Notes: generated by a model not told the origin, from the letters alone. 64,000 nt of DNA from Mucilaginibacter_A sp041088075 (GCF_041088075.1 NZ_JBGCVY010000047.1:1-64000), one strand, 5' to 3'. Positions 45,207 to 54,313 are shown, numbered from the stretch's first letter. Translations and numbers: made by a program.

Positions 45207-46094
45207 TTATCCAAATACAACTTCAAATACACTGCCCGATGGTTTGTTGTCTCGCACTTTTATCGTGGCTTCGTGCTTATCCAAAATGTGTTTTACAATA
45301 AACAATCCCAAACCGGTGCCTTTGGTATTGCGTGTGTCTTCGTTGCCAACGCGGTAAAATTTTTCGAAAATACGCGGTTTTTCTGCATCGGCAATCCCGA
45401 TACCATGATCTGCAACCATCAAATGTACCGATTGTTCTTTGCGCCGTAGCTTTACTTCTACCACTTCGCAAGGGCCGGAATATTTAATGGCGTTTTCAAC
45501 CAGGTTGTTGACCATGGATGACAAGGCAAACTTATCGCCCACAATTTCAATTCCCGGATCAACTTCCGCAGCAATAATCTGCTGGTTGCAATCGCATTTA
45601 TTGATTTGTAAACGGCTGACAATGGTTTGAACCAGTTCTGACAGGTTAAATTTTTCTTTCGGGAAAGTGTACGAACTGTTGTCAATGCGTGAGGCGATCA
45701 ACATGTTTTCCACCATGTCGTTCAGCCTTTCGATATCAATCAAACATTTTCCCACAAAATTTAACTGCTGCTCTCGGTTCAGATCGCGTTTTTGAATGGT
45801 TTGCAAATACAATTTGATGGAAGCCAGCGGCGATTTTAACTCGTGCGTAACCGATAACAAAAAGTTTTTTTGCTGTTGGTGCAAACGCCTTTCCGAATTG
45901 ATGGATTTGTGGAGAAAGTAAGCACCAACCGAAAAGACCATGATGAAAACCGACAGTTCGCCCAAAATCATTGCAATCCGGGTTGGCTGCGAACGTACCA
46001 GCAAAACGCTCCACCAAAGCAGTTCGGCAAGTGTATAAAAAGTAAGGAAGTAGAAGATGAAGAATGGTTTGCGCATAATCAATTTAAGCAACAT
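45207..46094 (-). CDS. Sensor histidine kinase
   Basis: 295 residues from the ATG at 46094. An upstream in-frame ATG would add residues (NHASFITKK) encoded by the dispersed motif and is less likely. Two membrane segments (FFIFYFLTFYTLAELLWW; IAMILGELSVFIMVFSVGAY) have almost no periplasmic loop between them. Then come HisKA with the phospho-acceptor in VTHELKSPLASIKLYL, and HATPase_c with NLVENAIKYS, DHGIGIADAEKPRIFEKFYR and GTGLGLFIVKHI. The minimal sensor region suggests membrane-intrinsic sensing. Confidence 0.93.
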   Translation of the reverse strand: MLLKLIMRKPFFIFYFLTFYTLAELLWWSVLLVRSQPTRIAMILGELSVFIMVFSVGAYFLHKSINSERRLHQQQKNFLLSVTHELKSPLASIKLYLQTIQKRDLNREQQLNFVGKCLIDIERLNDMVENMLIASRIDNSSYTFPKEKFNLSELVQTIVSRLQINKCDCNQQIIAAEVDPGIEIVGDKFALSSMVNNLVENAIKYSGPCEVVEVKLRRKEQSVHLMVADHGIGIADAEKPRIFEKFYRVGNEDTRNTKGTGLGLFIVKHILDKHEATIKVRDNKPSGSVFEVVFG

Positions 46095-46257
46095 GAATTT
46101 TTTGGTGATAAAAGAAGCATGATTTACTGCCATGCCATACTTGGTTCGGTATCCCTCGTGAAAAGTATCTTGACAAAACCAATCTTGAGGTATCCTGAAA
46201 CAAGTTCAGGATGACAACAACAAAAAACAAATTTTTAACCGGTAAAAGAAGCATAAT

Positions 46258-47634
46258 TTACTTATTTCTAAACACAAAATCCAGGCTTTCAAATATCGTG
46301 CGTTTTGCTTTTTCCAAATCAATTTTGGTGTGGGCCGAAGAAACAAAACCAACTTCGTAACCCGACGGGCCGATGTAAATGCCACGGTTCAGCAACTCGC
46401 GGTGAAAAACTTTAAATTTTTCCATGCTTGCCGGGTCAATTTCATCGGCACGGCGGATACTTGGCTTATCGGTAAAAGCAAACCAAAAAATAGAACCAAC
46501 GTGAAAAACCTTGAGCTTATAGTTTTTGGCTGTGGCATAACGCTGGATAGAATCTGCAAATTCTCCGGCCTTTGCGTTCAGGTCTTTGTAAAAACCGGAT
46601 TTTGCCAATTCGCTTAATTGTGCAATCCCGGCCGACATGGCAACGGGGTTCCCTGACAAAGTTCCGGCCTGATAAACAGGGCCTTCGGGAGAAATATTCG
46701 ACATAATTTCTGCCGAAGAACCGTAAGCGCCAACGGGCAAGCCGCCACCGATAATTTTTCCGTAAGTGATGATGTCCGGTGCAATTTGGTAATATCCGGC
46801 AGCACCTTCAAAACCAACGCGGAAACCAGAGATTACTTCATCAAAAATTAGTAAGGCACCCGTTTCCGTGCAAATTTCGCGAACGTATTGCAGAAACTCT
46901 TTTTCCTGCAACAACAAACCATTGTTGGCCGGAATGGGTTCGATGATGATGGCCGCAATCTGATCTTTAAATTCTTCGAAAGCTAATTTCAACGCATCCC
47001 GATCATTTAAAGGAACAACGATCGTTTCATCCGCAAAAGATTTTGGAACACCGGCAGAAGATGTTTTGCCAAAAGTAACCAAACCCGAACCTGCTTTTAC
47101 CAGCAAAGAATCTACATGGCCGTGGTAGCAGCCTTCGAACTTTAATATTTTATCGCGCTTGGTATAACCGCGCGCCAAACGGATGGCCGACATTACCGCT
47201 TCCGTTCCGGAACTTACAAAACGCAGTTTCCGGATGTATTTGTTGTGCTTTAAAATGAGTTCGGCCAGTTCGTTTTCCAAAGCGGTTGGCGCACCGAAAG
47301 ACATGCCGTTTTGCATTGTTTCGGTTACTTTTTCGCGCACTTTGGCGTTGTTGTGCCCCAAAATCAACGGTCCCCAGGACCCGCAGAAATCAATAAACTG
47401 GTTGCCGTCGGCATCCCAAATATGGCAGCCATCGCCTTTTTGGATAAACAAAGGCGTGCCGTAAACAGATTTAAAAGCGCGGACAGGCGAGTTAACGCCG
47501 CCTGGAAAATAAGTTTTGGCTTTCTCGTACAGCTCCGCAGATTTTTCGCGGCTGATATCCGGTTTGCCTGCCGGATGCGCCGTTAGTTCTTCTGTTTCTG
47601 TTGATGAAAACCTTTTTTTTAATGAATCAAACAT
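46258..47634 (-). CDS. hemL: Glutamate-1-semialdehyde 2,1-aminomutase
   Basis: 458 residues. PLP enzyme converting glutamate 1-semialdehyde to 5-aminolevulinate. FPGGVNSPVRAFKSV near residue 43 is the substrate loop, CYHGHVDSLLVKAGSG near 150 is conserved, and the Schiff-base Lys lies in ITYGKIIGGGLPVGAYGS. The N-terminus is about 30 residues longer than usual (KKRFSSTETEELTAHPAG). It is followed by an 87-bp text-like spacer and hemB upstream on the same strand. Confidence 0.96.
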   Translation of the reverse strand: MFDSLKKRFSSTETEELTAHPAGKPDISREKSAELYEKAKTYFPGGVNSPVRAFKSVYGTPLFIQKGDGCHIWDADGNQFIDFCGSWGPLILGHNNAKVREKVTETMQNGMSFGAPTALENELAELILKHNKYIRKLRFVSSGTEAVMSAIRLARGYTKRDKILKFEGCYHGHVDSLLVKAGSGLVTFGKTSSAGVPKSFADETIVVPLNDRDALKLAFEEFKDQIAAIIIEPIPANNGLLLQEKEFLQYVREICTETGALLIFDEVISGFRVGFEGAAGYYQIAPDIITYGKIIGGGLPVGAYGSSAEIMSNISPEGPVYQAGTLSGNPVAMSAGIAQLSELAKSGFYKDLNAKAGEFADSIQRYATAKNYKLKVFHVGSIFWFAFTDKPSIRRADEIDPASMEKFKVFHRELLNRGIYIGPSGYEVGFVSSAHTKIDLEKAKRTIFESLDFVFRNK

Positions 47635-47721
47635 TGTTTTGTTATCAGTTTTTTGTTGCCGGTTGCCGGTTGCCAGTTCCTTTTTGCCTTTTACCTTTCA
47701 GCTTCCCACCTTTCCACCTTC
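47635..47721. repeat. Text-like repeat spacer hemB-hemL
   Basis: Composed of GTTGCCGGTTGCCGG, TTTTACCTTTCAGC and CCCACCTTTCCACC steps, the same style as the gaps at 14909, 17573 and 21829. It fills the whole intergenic space. Confidence 0.6.
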
Positions 47722-48693
47722 TCAAAGCCAGCCTTTTTCCAGCACTTCTTTGGCGTGATAAGTTAAAATAGAAGTTGCGCCGGCACGACGAATGCCAAGC
47801 AAAACTTCCATTGTTGCACGCTGCTCATCCAGCCAGCCATTTTTTACGGCAGATTTGATCATCGCGTATTCGCCGCTTACATTGTACGCTGCAATGGGCA
47901 ATTCCGAGTTTTCGTGCAATAATTTAATCACGTCTAAATACGGCAATGCCGGTTTTACCATTAAAAAATCGGCGCCTTCGGCTTCGTCCAAACGTGCTTC
48001 AATCAATGCTTCGCGCTGGTTGGCCGGGTTCATCTGGTAGCTTTTTTTATCGCCATGTTTTGGGGCAGATTTTAAAGCATCGCGGAACGGGCCATAAAAA
48101 GCGCTGGCATATTTTGCCGCGTACGACATGATGGAAACGTTGGTAAACTTGTTATCGTCCAAAACCTGGCGGATGTAACCCACGCGGCCGTCCATCATAT
48201 CCGAAGGCGCAATGATATCGGCACCGGCATGTGCGTGCGCCAAAGCCATTTTGCCTAAAACTTCCAGCGTTTCGTCGTTTAAAATTTCGCCGTTTTCCAC
48301 GATTCCGTCGTGCCCGTCAGAACTGTAAGGGTCCATCGCCACATCTGTAACCACGCAAACTTCGGGAAAATTTTGCTTTACTTCTTTTATCGCCCTTAAA
48401 TACAGGCTGTTTTCGCGGTAGCTTTCGGTGGCGTATTTGTCTTTTAAAGATTCTTCGATGTTGGGGAAAAGGTCAAAAGCTTTCAAACCCAGCTTCACGC
48501 AGCTTTCCACTTCGCGCAGCAAATGATCTATGGAATGGCGAAAAATGCCCGGCATCGAATTGACTTCCGTTTTTTGCGCGTTTCCATCTACAATAAACAA
48601 CGGAAAAATCAGGTTGGCCGGCTGCAAAACAGTTTCCTGCACCATTTGGCGGATAACTTCTGATTTCCGGTTTCTTCTTGGTCTTTGGAGCAT
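47722..48693 (-). CDS. hemB: Delta-aminolevulinic acid dehydratase (porphobilinogen synthase)
   Basis: 323 residues. Condenses two 5-aminolevulinates. The catalytic lysines are in MSYAAKYASAFYGPFRDA and FLMVKPALPYLDVI near residues 195 and 248. DVAMDPYSSDGHDG replaces the Cys-rich zinc site of E. coli-type enzymes, so this is the Mg2+/K+-dependent type. An imperfect in-frame copy of the dispersed motif lies near 48378. The 118-bp gap to hemCD holds text-like repeat and one GATACTGTTTTTATC-type copy at about 48733. Confidence 0.96.
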   Translation of the reverse strand: MLQRPRRNRKSEVIRQMVQETVLQPANLIFPLFIVDGNAQKTEVNSMPGIFRHSIDHLLREVESCVKLGLKAFDLFPNIEESLKDKYATESYRENSLYLRAIKEVKQNFPEVCVVTDVAMDPYSSDGHDGIVENGEILNDETLEVLGKMALAHAHAGADIIAPSDMMDGRVGYIRQVLDDNKFTNVSIMSYAAKYASAFYGPFRDALKSAPKHGDKKSYQMNPANQREALIEARLDEAEGADFLMVKPALPYLDVIKLLHENSELPIAAYNVSGEYAMIKSAVKNGWLDEQRATMEVLLGIRRAGATSILTYHAKEVLEKGWL

Positions 48694-48811
48694 AAAGAGC
48701 TATTAGCTTTTAGTTGTCAGCAATTGGCTGACATACTGTTTTTATCGGTTAAATTTTGGTGCTGATTGTGTTTTAGGTTGCTGAAAACTGATTGCCGAAA
48801 TCTGACCGCTC

Positions 48812-50398
48812 TCAGCTAACCTCCAACCCAAACACCGCTTCTGCCAAACCAACTTCGTCCGGCGAATACGGCAGCATATATTTTACATTGTTTTCTTCGA
48901 GTTTTTTTCCGGTTGATTTGCCGATGGCGATCACCTGCTGGCCGACTTCCAATAAATTGCCTGCAAAATAAGCTTCCACGTTGGAAGGACTGGTGAAAAT
49001 CAAAACATCGGCCGCAGAAGCTTCTGCGTTATCTTCCAAAACCGTTTCATAAACCGGCAAATCAATAATTTTAGTTTCTTCGGATAAAGCCTGCTGGATA
49101 CTGCGCAAAGGATCTTCGGCAGCCGGAAACAAAATGGTAGAACCATCGGTCAGTTTGGCAAATTCGGCTGCAACTTCAGCACTGTCCACACTTTCGCCCA
49201 CATAGTCTGCCCGGTAACCAATCGCACGTAATGCACTTTCAGATCCGCTGCCCATCACCCCAAATTTTACTTTTTTTGGAAGTTGCGGTTGCAGGTTGAA
49301 AAAATATTCGACCCCGTTTTTACTGGTAAAAAACACCCAGTCCACATTTCTCAAAATATAAGGATCCAGTTTGGTAATGATTGGAACGGTGCGGATGAGC
49401 GAACGGGCTTCTATCGCAACGCCATGTTTTTCGAGTGCTTTACGGAAATAACTTTGTGCCGATAAATTACGCGAGATAAAAACAGCAGAAGGCAATTTGC
49501 GGCCATTGTTAAATTTGGCCACAATTTTTTCGGGCAAACCTGCTGTGCTTTGCGCTTCTGTAAAGTAACGGTCGGGCACTTTTTCGTCTTCGGTGTTTGC
49601 TTTAGAAGTAAAAACCTGGAAAACACCGTCCTCTTTCCGGCAGTAACAACCCAAAGGCAAATGGCAGCCGCCGCCAAACAAACGCAGTACTTTGCGTTCA
49701 ACCGCTAAAGTTTCGGCTACTTCAGGGTGGTTTAAAGCTTGCAAAACGTCAAACAGTTCTTTATCGTTTTCGCGGATCTGGATCGCTAAAACACCTTGTG
49801 CGGGAGCCGGGATAAATTCAGTTGGACCTATTTCTTCTACATATAAATCGCTTAAATCTAAACCTAAACGACTTACGCCGGCTTTGGCCAGCATAATGGC
49901 ATCGTACTCTTCGTTCCGCAATTTTTGGATGCGTGTTGGCACGTTGCCGCGCAATTCGTCAATCTCCAAATCCGGGCGAACGGCCAGCAATTGTGCTTTT
50001 CTTCTGTTTGATGAAGTTCCTACCAAACCGCCAAATTTGACCGAAAGCTTTTGCCTCACATCCACGCAATCCTTCAAAATCAACAACAATTCGGATGGGT
50101 CTTCGCGCTCAGAAACAGCGGCAACAATTAGTCCCGGCGGGTTTTCGGTCGGCAAATCTTTGTGCGAATGCACGGCCAGGTCAATTGTTCCGGCCAACAG
50201 TTCTTCTTCCAGTTCTTTGGTAAAAAAACCTTTGCCTTCCAGTTTATCAAAACTCAAATTTAAAATACGGTCGCCTTGTGTTTTGATAATTTTAAGCACA
50301 GCCTGAACATTAATTTCGGCCAAACGGTCTTTCACAAAGTTGGCCTGCCACAAAGCCAAATCACTTCCGCGTGTTCCTATGGTAATTTTCCGGTTCAA
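48812..50398 (-). CDS. hemCD: HemC-HemD fusion: hydroxymethylbilane synthase / uroporphyrinogen-III synthase
   Basis: 528 residues. Residues 1 to about 300 are hydroxymethylbilane synthase: TIGTRGSDLALWQANFV at the start, VHSHKDLPTENPPGLIV near 76, and Cys245 in FGGGCHLPLG, which anchors the dipyrromethane cofactor. Residues from about 305 to 528 are uroporphyrinogen-III synthase: KLPSAVFISRNLSAQSYF, VFFTSKNGVEYFFN and LIFTSPSNVEAYF. The fusion would pass hydroxymethylbilane directly to ring closure and limit spontaneous formation of isomer I. No separate hemD is seen in the window. Confidence 0.93.
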   Translation of the reverse strand: MNRKITIGTRGSDLALWQANFVKDRLAEINVQAVLKIIKTQGDRILNLSFDKLEGKGFFTKELEEELLAGTIDLAVHSHKDLPTENPPGLIVAAVSEREDPSELLLILKDCVDVRQKLSVKFGGLVGTSSNRRKAQLLAVRPDLEIDELRGNVPTRIQKLRNEEYDAIMLAKAGVSRLGLDLSDLYVEEIGPTEFIPAPAQGVLAIQIRENDKELFDVLQALNHPEVAETLAVERKVLRLFGGGCHLPLGCYCRKEDGVFQVFTSKANTEDEKVPDRYFTEAQSTAGLPEKIVAKFNNGRKLPSAVFISRNLSAQSYFRKALEKHGVAIEARSLIRTVPIITKLDPYILRNVDWVFFTSKNGVEYFFNLQPQLPKKVKFGVMGSGSESALRAIGYRADYVGESVDSAEVAAEFAKLTDGSTILFPAAEDPLRSIQQALSEETKIIDLPVYETVLEDNAEASAADVLIFTSPSNVEAYFAGNLLEVGQQVIAIGKSTGKKLEENNVKYMLPYSPDEVGLAEAVFGLEVS

Positions 50399-50420
50399 AG
50401 TTTTGCTGTTAAAATATGTG

Positions 50421-50428
50421 CAAAGGTA
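50421..50428 (-). promoter_or_regulatory. Minus-7 box upstream of hemCD
   Basis: On the minus strand this reads TACCTTTG, identical to the atpD box and matching TAnnTTTG, 23 bp before the hemCD start codon. No clear minus-33 element was found. Confidence 0.45.
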
Positions 50429-50526
50429 GATGTTTAAGAAATTTTATGGGGGTTTATCTGTAGAAATTGAAATTTTCTGACGATAAATAAAGGCTTGTTT
50501 AAAGTTATTCGTTTGTGCTTAACACC

Positions 50527-50622
50527 ATGCTTCTTTTATCGCCTAAAAATTGGAATTGCCTGGTTTTTTAGTTTGTTCGGGCCGGTACAGGCACCAATTT
50601 TTATAGGGTAAAAGAAGCATCG
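50527..50622. repeat. Inverted pair of the dispersed motif between hemA and hemCD
   Basis: Minus copy at 50527 (ATGCTTCTTTTATC, then GCCTAAAAATTGG) and plus copy at 50608 (GGTAAAAGAAGCATC, preceded by CCAATTTTTATAG). The CCTAAAAATTGG and CCAATTTTTA parts are also complementary, so the whole 96 bp can fold as one hairpin downstream of hemA. Confidence 0.85.
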
Positions 50623-50673
50623 GCCAAAAAACGTTTAACCAACTTCAGTATCAGCAAATAACCTTTTTACAAG

Positions 50674-51903
50674 TTAGTTGCCATCGCGCAGCATAATTTC
50701 TTTTGCCATGCGCATCGGTACACTGATGTACTTTTTTTCCATGTAATTGATCACCTTTTCCAGTATTTCGCGCGATTGCAAGTCCATCAGCTCAATTTCA
50801 TCTGCAAAAACACAACTTACGGCGGTTTTACGGATTTCTTTGATTTTCTGCGGCACTTCGCGCATGGCCACTTCAATGCGGCGTTGCTTTAAAACGGGCA
50901 CAAATTCGATCAGGTTTTGCTCGATGATTTTTTCGGCATGGATCAATTCCTGGTAACGTTCCTGCAAATTGCTCTTGGAAAGCTCGTTCAGCGTATGCAC
51001 TTCAATGTAATTGACCGGAAATTGTTCGATCACTTCTGCTGCGGTATCGTTTGGCACGGCCAAATCAACAATTGTTTTTCGGTTGGTTTCGCCGTTCAGC
51101 AAAACCTGGTAAATTTCTTTGGTAATAATCGGCTCAACAGAAGAAGTGCAAGTGATGATCACATCAAAACCTTCACGGTAATGAGCCAGGTCAGCCAGGT
51201 CAAAAGCTTTGCCTTTCAGTTCGAAGGCCAGTTCATCAGCTTTAGATTTTGTACGGTTAAAAACAGCAAAGTTAGAATATTTGTGTTTTTGCAAATACTT
51301 GGAAATGTTTTTATTGGTTTCGCCGGCGCCGATAATCAGGATGCGGGCGTTGGAAGTCAAATTTAATTCGCGCAGTTTGCGGTAAGCCAACGAAACTACC
51401 GAAATTGGGTTGCGCGAAATATTGGTATCGGTATAAACCTCTTTTGCTGTTTTTACCACATGGTTCATCACCATGCGCAAATAATCGCCGGTGAGTTGTG
51501 CAGCCCGGCAGGTTTCGTAAGCTTTGCGGATTTGTGCCAGGATTTCTTTTTCGCCAACCACCAAACTTTCCATCGAGCAGGAAGTGCGCAGCAAATGGTT
51601 TAAAGCCTCTTTTTCTTCGTAAATGCAAGCGCCAGAAATAAAGGTATCGAGATAAGGCTGGCGAAGCCCAATGTTCATAAATTCGATAAAATTGCGGGCA
51701 AAAACTTTGTCTATTTCCTGCGCCGTGGCCATCACAAATTCTACGCGGTTGCAAGTGGCGAGGTAAAAAATCTCCGGGATGTTAAAATATTCTTTGGCCT
51801 GTTGCAGTTTCGACGTAATGCTGTCTTGACAGATCACCAGTTTGCCCAGTTCTTTCAATTCAATCTGTTTGTGCGTAAAGGCAATAACTTTTAAATAATT
51901 CAA
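50674..51903 (-). CDS. hemA: Glutamyl-tRNA reductase
   Basis: 409 residues from a TTG start at 51903, giving NYLKVIAFTHKQIELKELG and placing catalytic Cys51 in YLATCNRVEF, as in other HemA proteins (about Cys50). A longer frame to 51927 would begin inside a probable promoter. It reduces glutamyl-tRNA to glutamate 1-semialdehyde with NADPH, the committed step of C5-pathway haem synthesis. SCSMESLVVGEKEILAQIR near residue 107 and LIIGAGETNKNISKYL near 190 (NADPH site) are visible. First gene of the haem block. Confidence 0.94.
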   Translation of the reverse strand: MNYLKVIAFTHKQIELKELGKLVICQDSITSKLQQAKEYFNIPEIFYLATCNRVEFVMATAQEIDKVFARNFIEFMNIGLRQPYLDTFISGACIYEEKEALNHLLRTSCSMESLVVGEKEILAQIRKAYETCRAAQLTGDYLRMVMNHVVKTAKEVYTDTNISRNPISVVSLAYRKLRELNLTSNARILIIGAGETNKNISKYLQKHKYSNFAVFNRTKSKADELAFELKGKAFDLADLAHYREGFDVIITCTSSVEPIITKEIYQVLLNGETNRKTIVDLAVPNDTAAEVIEQFPVNYIEVHTLNELSKSNLQERYQELIHAEKIIEQNLIEFVPVLKQRRIEVAMREVPQKIKEIRKTAVSCVFADEIELMDLQSREILEKVINYMEKKYISVPMRMAKEIMLRDGN

Positions 51904-51924
51904 GGCTGCTGTTATATCGAGAAA

Positions 51925-51932
51925 CAAAAGTA
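51925..51932 (-). promoter_or_regulatory. Minus-7 box of hemA promoter
   Basis: Minus strand reads TACTTTTG, matching TAnnTTTG, about 22 bp before the TTG start at 51903. A TTGACA lies 23 bp further upstream, slightly longer than ideal spacing. The position argues against the longer hemA frame. Confidence 0.5.
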
Positions 51933-52075
51933 CTAACAGCAGTGTGTTGCAGTGTCAATGCTTTGTCAAACACTTTTATTTAGAATGCATTTAAATAGAA
52001 GCTAAACCTTTTTATTTGTAAGTAAATTGCTATTTAATTTTCCCTGTTCCGGCTAAAATCCCGATACTGGTTTTT

Positions 52076-52450
52076 ATGTCTAAACTAAAACAAATTAGCC
52101 TGTTTTTGCTCATCGCGCTGTACCTGGTTGGCGGTGCCAATCATTTTGCAAACCCGGATGGGTATTTAAAACTGATCCCGCCTTACCTGCCTTTTCCGAA
52201 GCTGTTAAACTTGCTGGCCGGTTTTTTTGAGCTGCTTTTTGGCCTGATGCTAATTTTCAAAACAACGCGCAAATACGCTGTTTATGGTATTATTTTAATG
52301 CTGGTTGCTTTTATCCCGGCCCATATTTACATGATCCAAATTGCGCCTTTTATGCTGGGGAAATGGCTGGTTACCAAAACTGTTGCCTGGATACGTTTGC
52401 CGTTGCAGGCGGTTTTAATTGCCTGGGCGTTTTGGCATCGGGAAAATTAG
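52076..52450 (+). CDS. DoxX-like membrane protein
   Basis: 124 residues, four transmembrane segments. ISLFLLIALYLVGGANHFAN near the start and LLNLLAGFFELLFGLMLIFK in the middle are typical of small DoxX/MauE-type four-helix membrane proteins, whose biochemical role is generally unclear. It is divergent from hemA across a 172-bp gap and stands alone. A plus dispersed motif copy lies 26 bp after the stop. Confidence 0.7.
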   Translation: MSKLKQISLFLLIALYLVGGANHFANPDGYLKLIPPYLPFPKLLNLLAGFFELLFGLMLIFKTTRKYAVYGIILMLVAFIPAHIYMIQIAPFMLGKWLVTKTVAWIRLPLQAVLIAWAFWHREN

Positions 52451-53021
52451 TTTTTTCAGTTACGTGTTTTAGGTGGATAAAAGAAGCATTCTTTTTCGCT
52501 GTCATTTTGCGTTTTTTCGTCATTTCAATTTGAAGGGAGAAATCTTCATCGAAGCGATAATTGTTTTTCTTTGTGCGTTCTTTTGCTTGATCAAAAGAAC
52601 CAAAAATCAAGAATGCCGGATCGCCTCCGGGCGGCATTCAGCCCCACGCTCCTGGGCGGCTACCTGCAAGCGGCCCTGACAACGATAGAAAAACAACAAC
52701 TTTCTTTTTCAATCCACCTAATTTATACCGATAAAAGAAGCATCTGAAAAAAGGTTGTTAAACAAGTGCAATATAACCGCTTTACATTCCGCAGCGGCAG
52801 GTCATCGCCCAGGTGCGGAAAGGCCCGACAAAACGCCCGGAGGGATCGGGTTTGTCTTGAATTTTTGGTTCTTTTTGTTCAAGCAAAAAGAACGTTAATA
52901 CAAGCAACCAGAAATTTGCTTAAATAATATTTTTACCAGGTTTGTATCAACTTGTCTTTCTAACAACAAAATCTTTTCCATAAAATTTTACTAATTTTTA
53001 CCCGATAAAAGAAGCATCAAT
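52451..53021. other. 571-bp intergenic region made of dispersed repeats
   Basis: It contains plus dispersed motif copies at 52476, 52730 and 53004 and a half copy of the leuB-upstream palindrome arm (about 52516-52553). It also holds a large imperfect inverted element: GTTCTTTTGCTTGATC and AAAAGAACCAAAAATCAAG near 52575-52610 pair with CTTGAATTTTTGGTTCTTTT near 52856-52890, enclosing GC-rich CCGGGCGGCATTC and CGCCCGGAGGGATCGGG stretches. No open frame or transposase is seen. It resembles a composite Bacteroidota interspersed repeat. Confidence 0.75.
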
Positions 53022-53867
53022 ATGAACCAACACATCAAACAGGAAACCTTTTTAATCCCCGGTTCTTCCGGCCGGAATATGCTGGCCGATATCACTTACG
53101 ATATTCGGGAAAAACATGCACCTTTGGTCATTTTTGCGCATGGTTTTAAAGGCTTTAAAGATTGGGGAACGCATAATTTAGTGGCGCAATATTTTGCCGG
53201 ACAAGGTTTCCGCTTCTTAAAGTTCAACTTTTCGCACAACGGCACCACGCCCGAACATCCGATGGATTTTGTTGACCTGGAAGCTTTCAGCGACAATACT
53301 TTTTCCATCGAACTGGAAGATTTAAAACTGGTGATTGATTTTGCCACCAACGGCGCCAATTTTATGCCGGTAAAAACAGTATCGCTAATCGGCCACAGCA
53401 TGGGCGGCGGCATCAGCATCATCAAAGCAGCAGAAGATGCGCGTGTAGAAAAACTGATCACCTGGGCTTCCGTTGCTGATTTTCACAATTTATGGCCGAG
53501 AGAAATAGAAGCACAATGGCGGCTGACCAACGTACTGTATTTCCCCAATTCGCGTACCGGGCAGCAAATGCCGGTAAAAGCAACTTTGCTGGACGACCTC
53601 GACCAAAACTCGAAACGTTTAAATATTCTTTTGGCTGCCGCCGAAGTAAAACAACCCTGGCTCATTGTTCATGGCGATGCCGACCCGACTGTCAACGTAA
53701 ACCAAGCGTTGCAACTGAACAGAAAGCAGCCAAAATCCGACTTGGTTGTTGCACCCGGCGCCAACCATACTTTTAATGCCCATCATCCCTACTTGGAAGA
53801 TTTTTTGCCTACAAGTTTGGAACAGGTTTGTGAAGTTAGTGCCGGGTTTTTGAAGGGAAAAGTTTAG
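53022..53867 (+). CDS. Alpha/beta hydrolase
   Basis: 281 residues. VIFAHGFKGFKDWGTHNL near residue 36 is the oxyanion-hole strand. The nucleophile elbow GHSMGG places Ser126, VHGDADPTV near 217 gives the acid and GANHTF near 248 gives the His. No signal peptide, so it is likely a cytoplasmic esterase/serine hydrolase of unknown substrate. A TAAAAACAGTAT copy of the dispersed motif is read in frame as KTVS just before the nucleophile elbow, and another copy starts 3 bp after the stop. Confidence 0.85.
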   Translation: MNQHIKQETFLIPGSSGRNMLADITYDIREKHAPLVIFAHGFKGFKDWGTHNLVAQYFAGQGFRFLKFNFSHNGTTPEHPMDFVDLEAFSDNTFSIELEDLKLVIDFATNGANFMPVKTVSLIGHSMGGGISIIKAAEDARVEKLITWASVADFHNLWPREIEAQWRLTNVLYFPNSRTGQQMPVKATLLDDLDQNSKRLNILLAAAEVKQPWLIVHGDADPTVNVNQALQLNRKQPKSDLVVAPGANHTFNAHHPYLEDFLPTSLEQVCEVSAGFLKGKV

Positions 53868-53923
53868 TTGATAAAAACAGTATCAAAAAAATCAAAAGTT
53901 TGATTCTTTTGCAAAAATATTTG

Positions 53924-54313
53924 TTAATCAATGATATTTAGTAAATCAACCCGATCAAAATGTTTTCTGTTTAAAGTACTAAAAGATAGATTATTGGCAA
54001 TCGCTGTGGCCGCAATAAATAAATCTGCCAGGTCAATTAGGTTACGATTTTGCTTTAAAATTCGATTTATCGCTACTGCCTTTTTCACTACGTTTTGATC
54101 AAAAGGCAAAACTTTAACTTTGTTTAAGAATTTATCCCAAAAAGGAATTTGTTCTGGTGTAGCACCTGAGTAAATCTCATATTCTGTTACAGAAGATATT
54201 TGAAATACAAACCCCTGTAATGCAAGGTGTACAAACTTTGAATTGACTTTATTTGATTTTCGGAAATAATCAATTAAAATGGAGGTATCAATTAGAATTA
54301 TTTTGTTCTCCAT
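53924..54313 (-). CDS. PIN domain toxin (VapC-like)
   Basis: 129 residues. IILIDTSILIDYFRKSNK carries the first Asp, SSVTEYEIYSGA the conserved Glu, and IDLADLFIAATAIANNL the C-terminal Asp pair of the PIN ribonuclease fold. It overlaps the upstream small gene by 16 bp, the usual antitoxin-toxin order. Confidence 0.9.
   Translation of the reverse strand: MENKIILIDTSILIDYFRKSNKVNSKFVHLALQGFVFQISSVTEYEIYSGATPEQIPFWDKFLNKVKVLPFDQNVVKKAVAINRILKQNRNLIDLADLFIAATAIANNLSFSTLNRKHFDRVDLLNIID

Noticed and set aside
45207..46133. A longer histidine kinase with an extra 13-residue N-terminus
   Set aside because: The extra residues are a translation of the dispersed motif, and the first membrane segment fits the ATG at 46094.
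50674..51927. A longer glutamyl-tRNA reductase starting at 51927
   Set aside because: That start lies inside a TACTTTTG promoter box, and the shorter TTG start puts the catalytic Cys at the usual place.
52451..53021. An insertion sequence in the repeat-rich gap
   Set aside because: Inverted sequences are present but there is no transposase frame or target-site duplication; it reads as several interspersed repeats.
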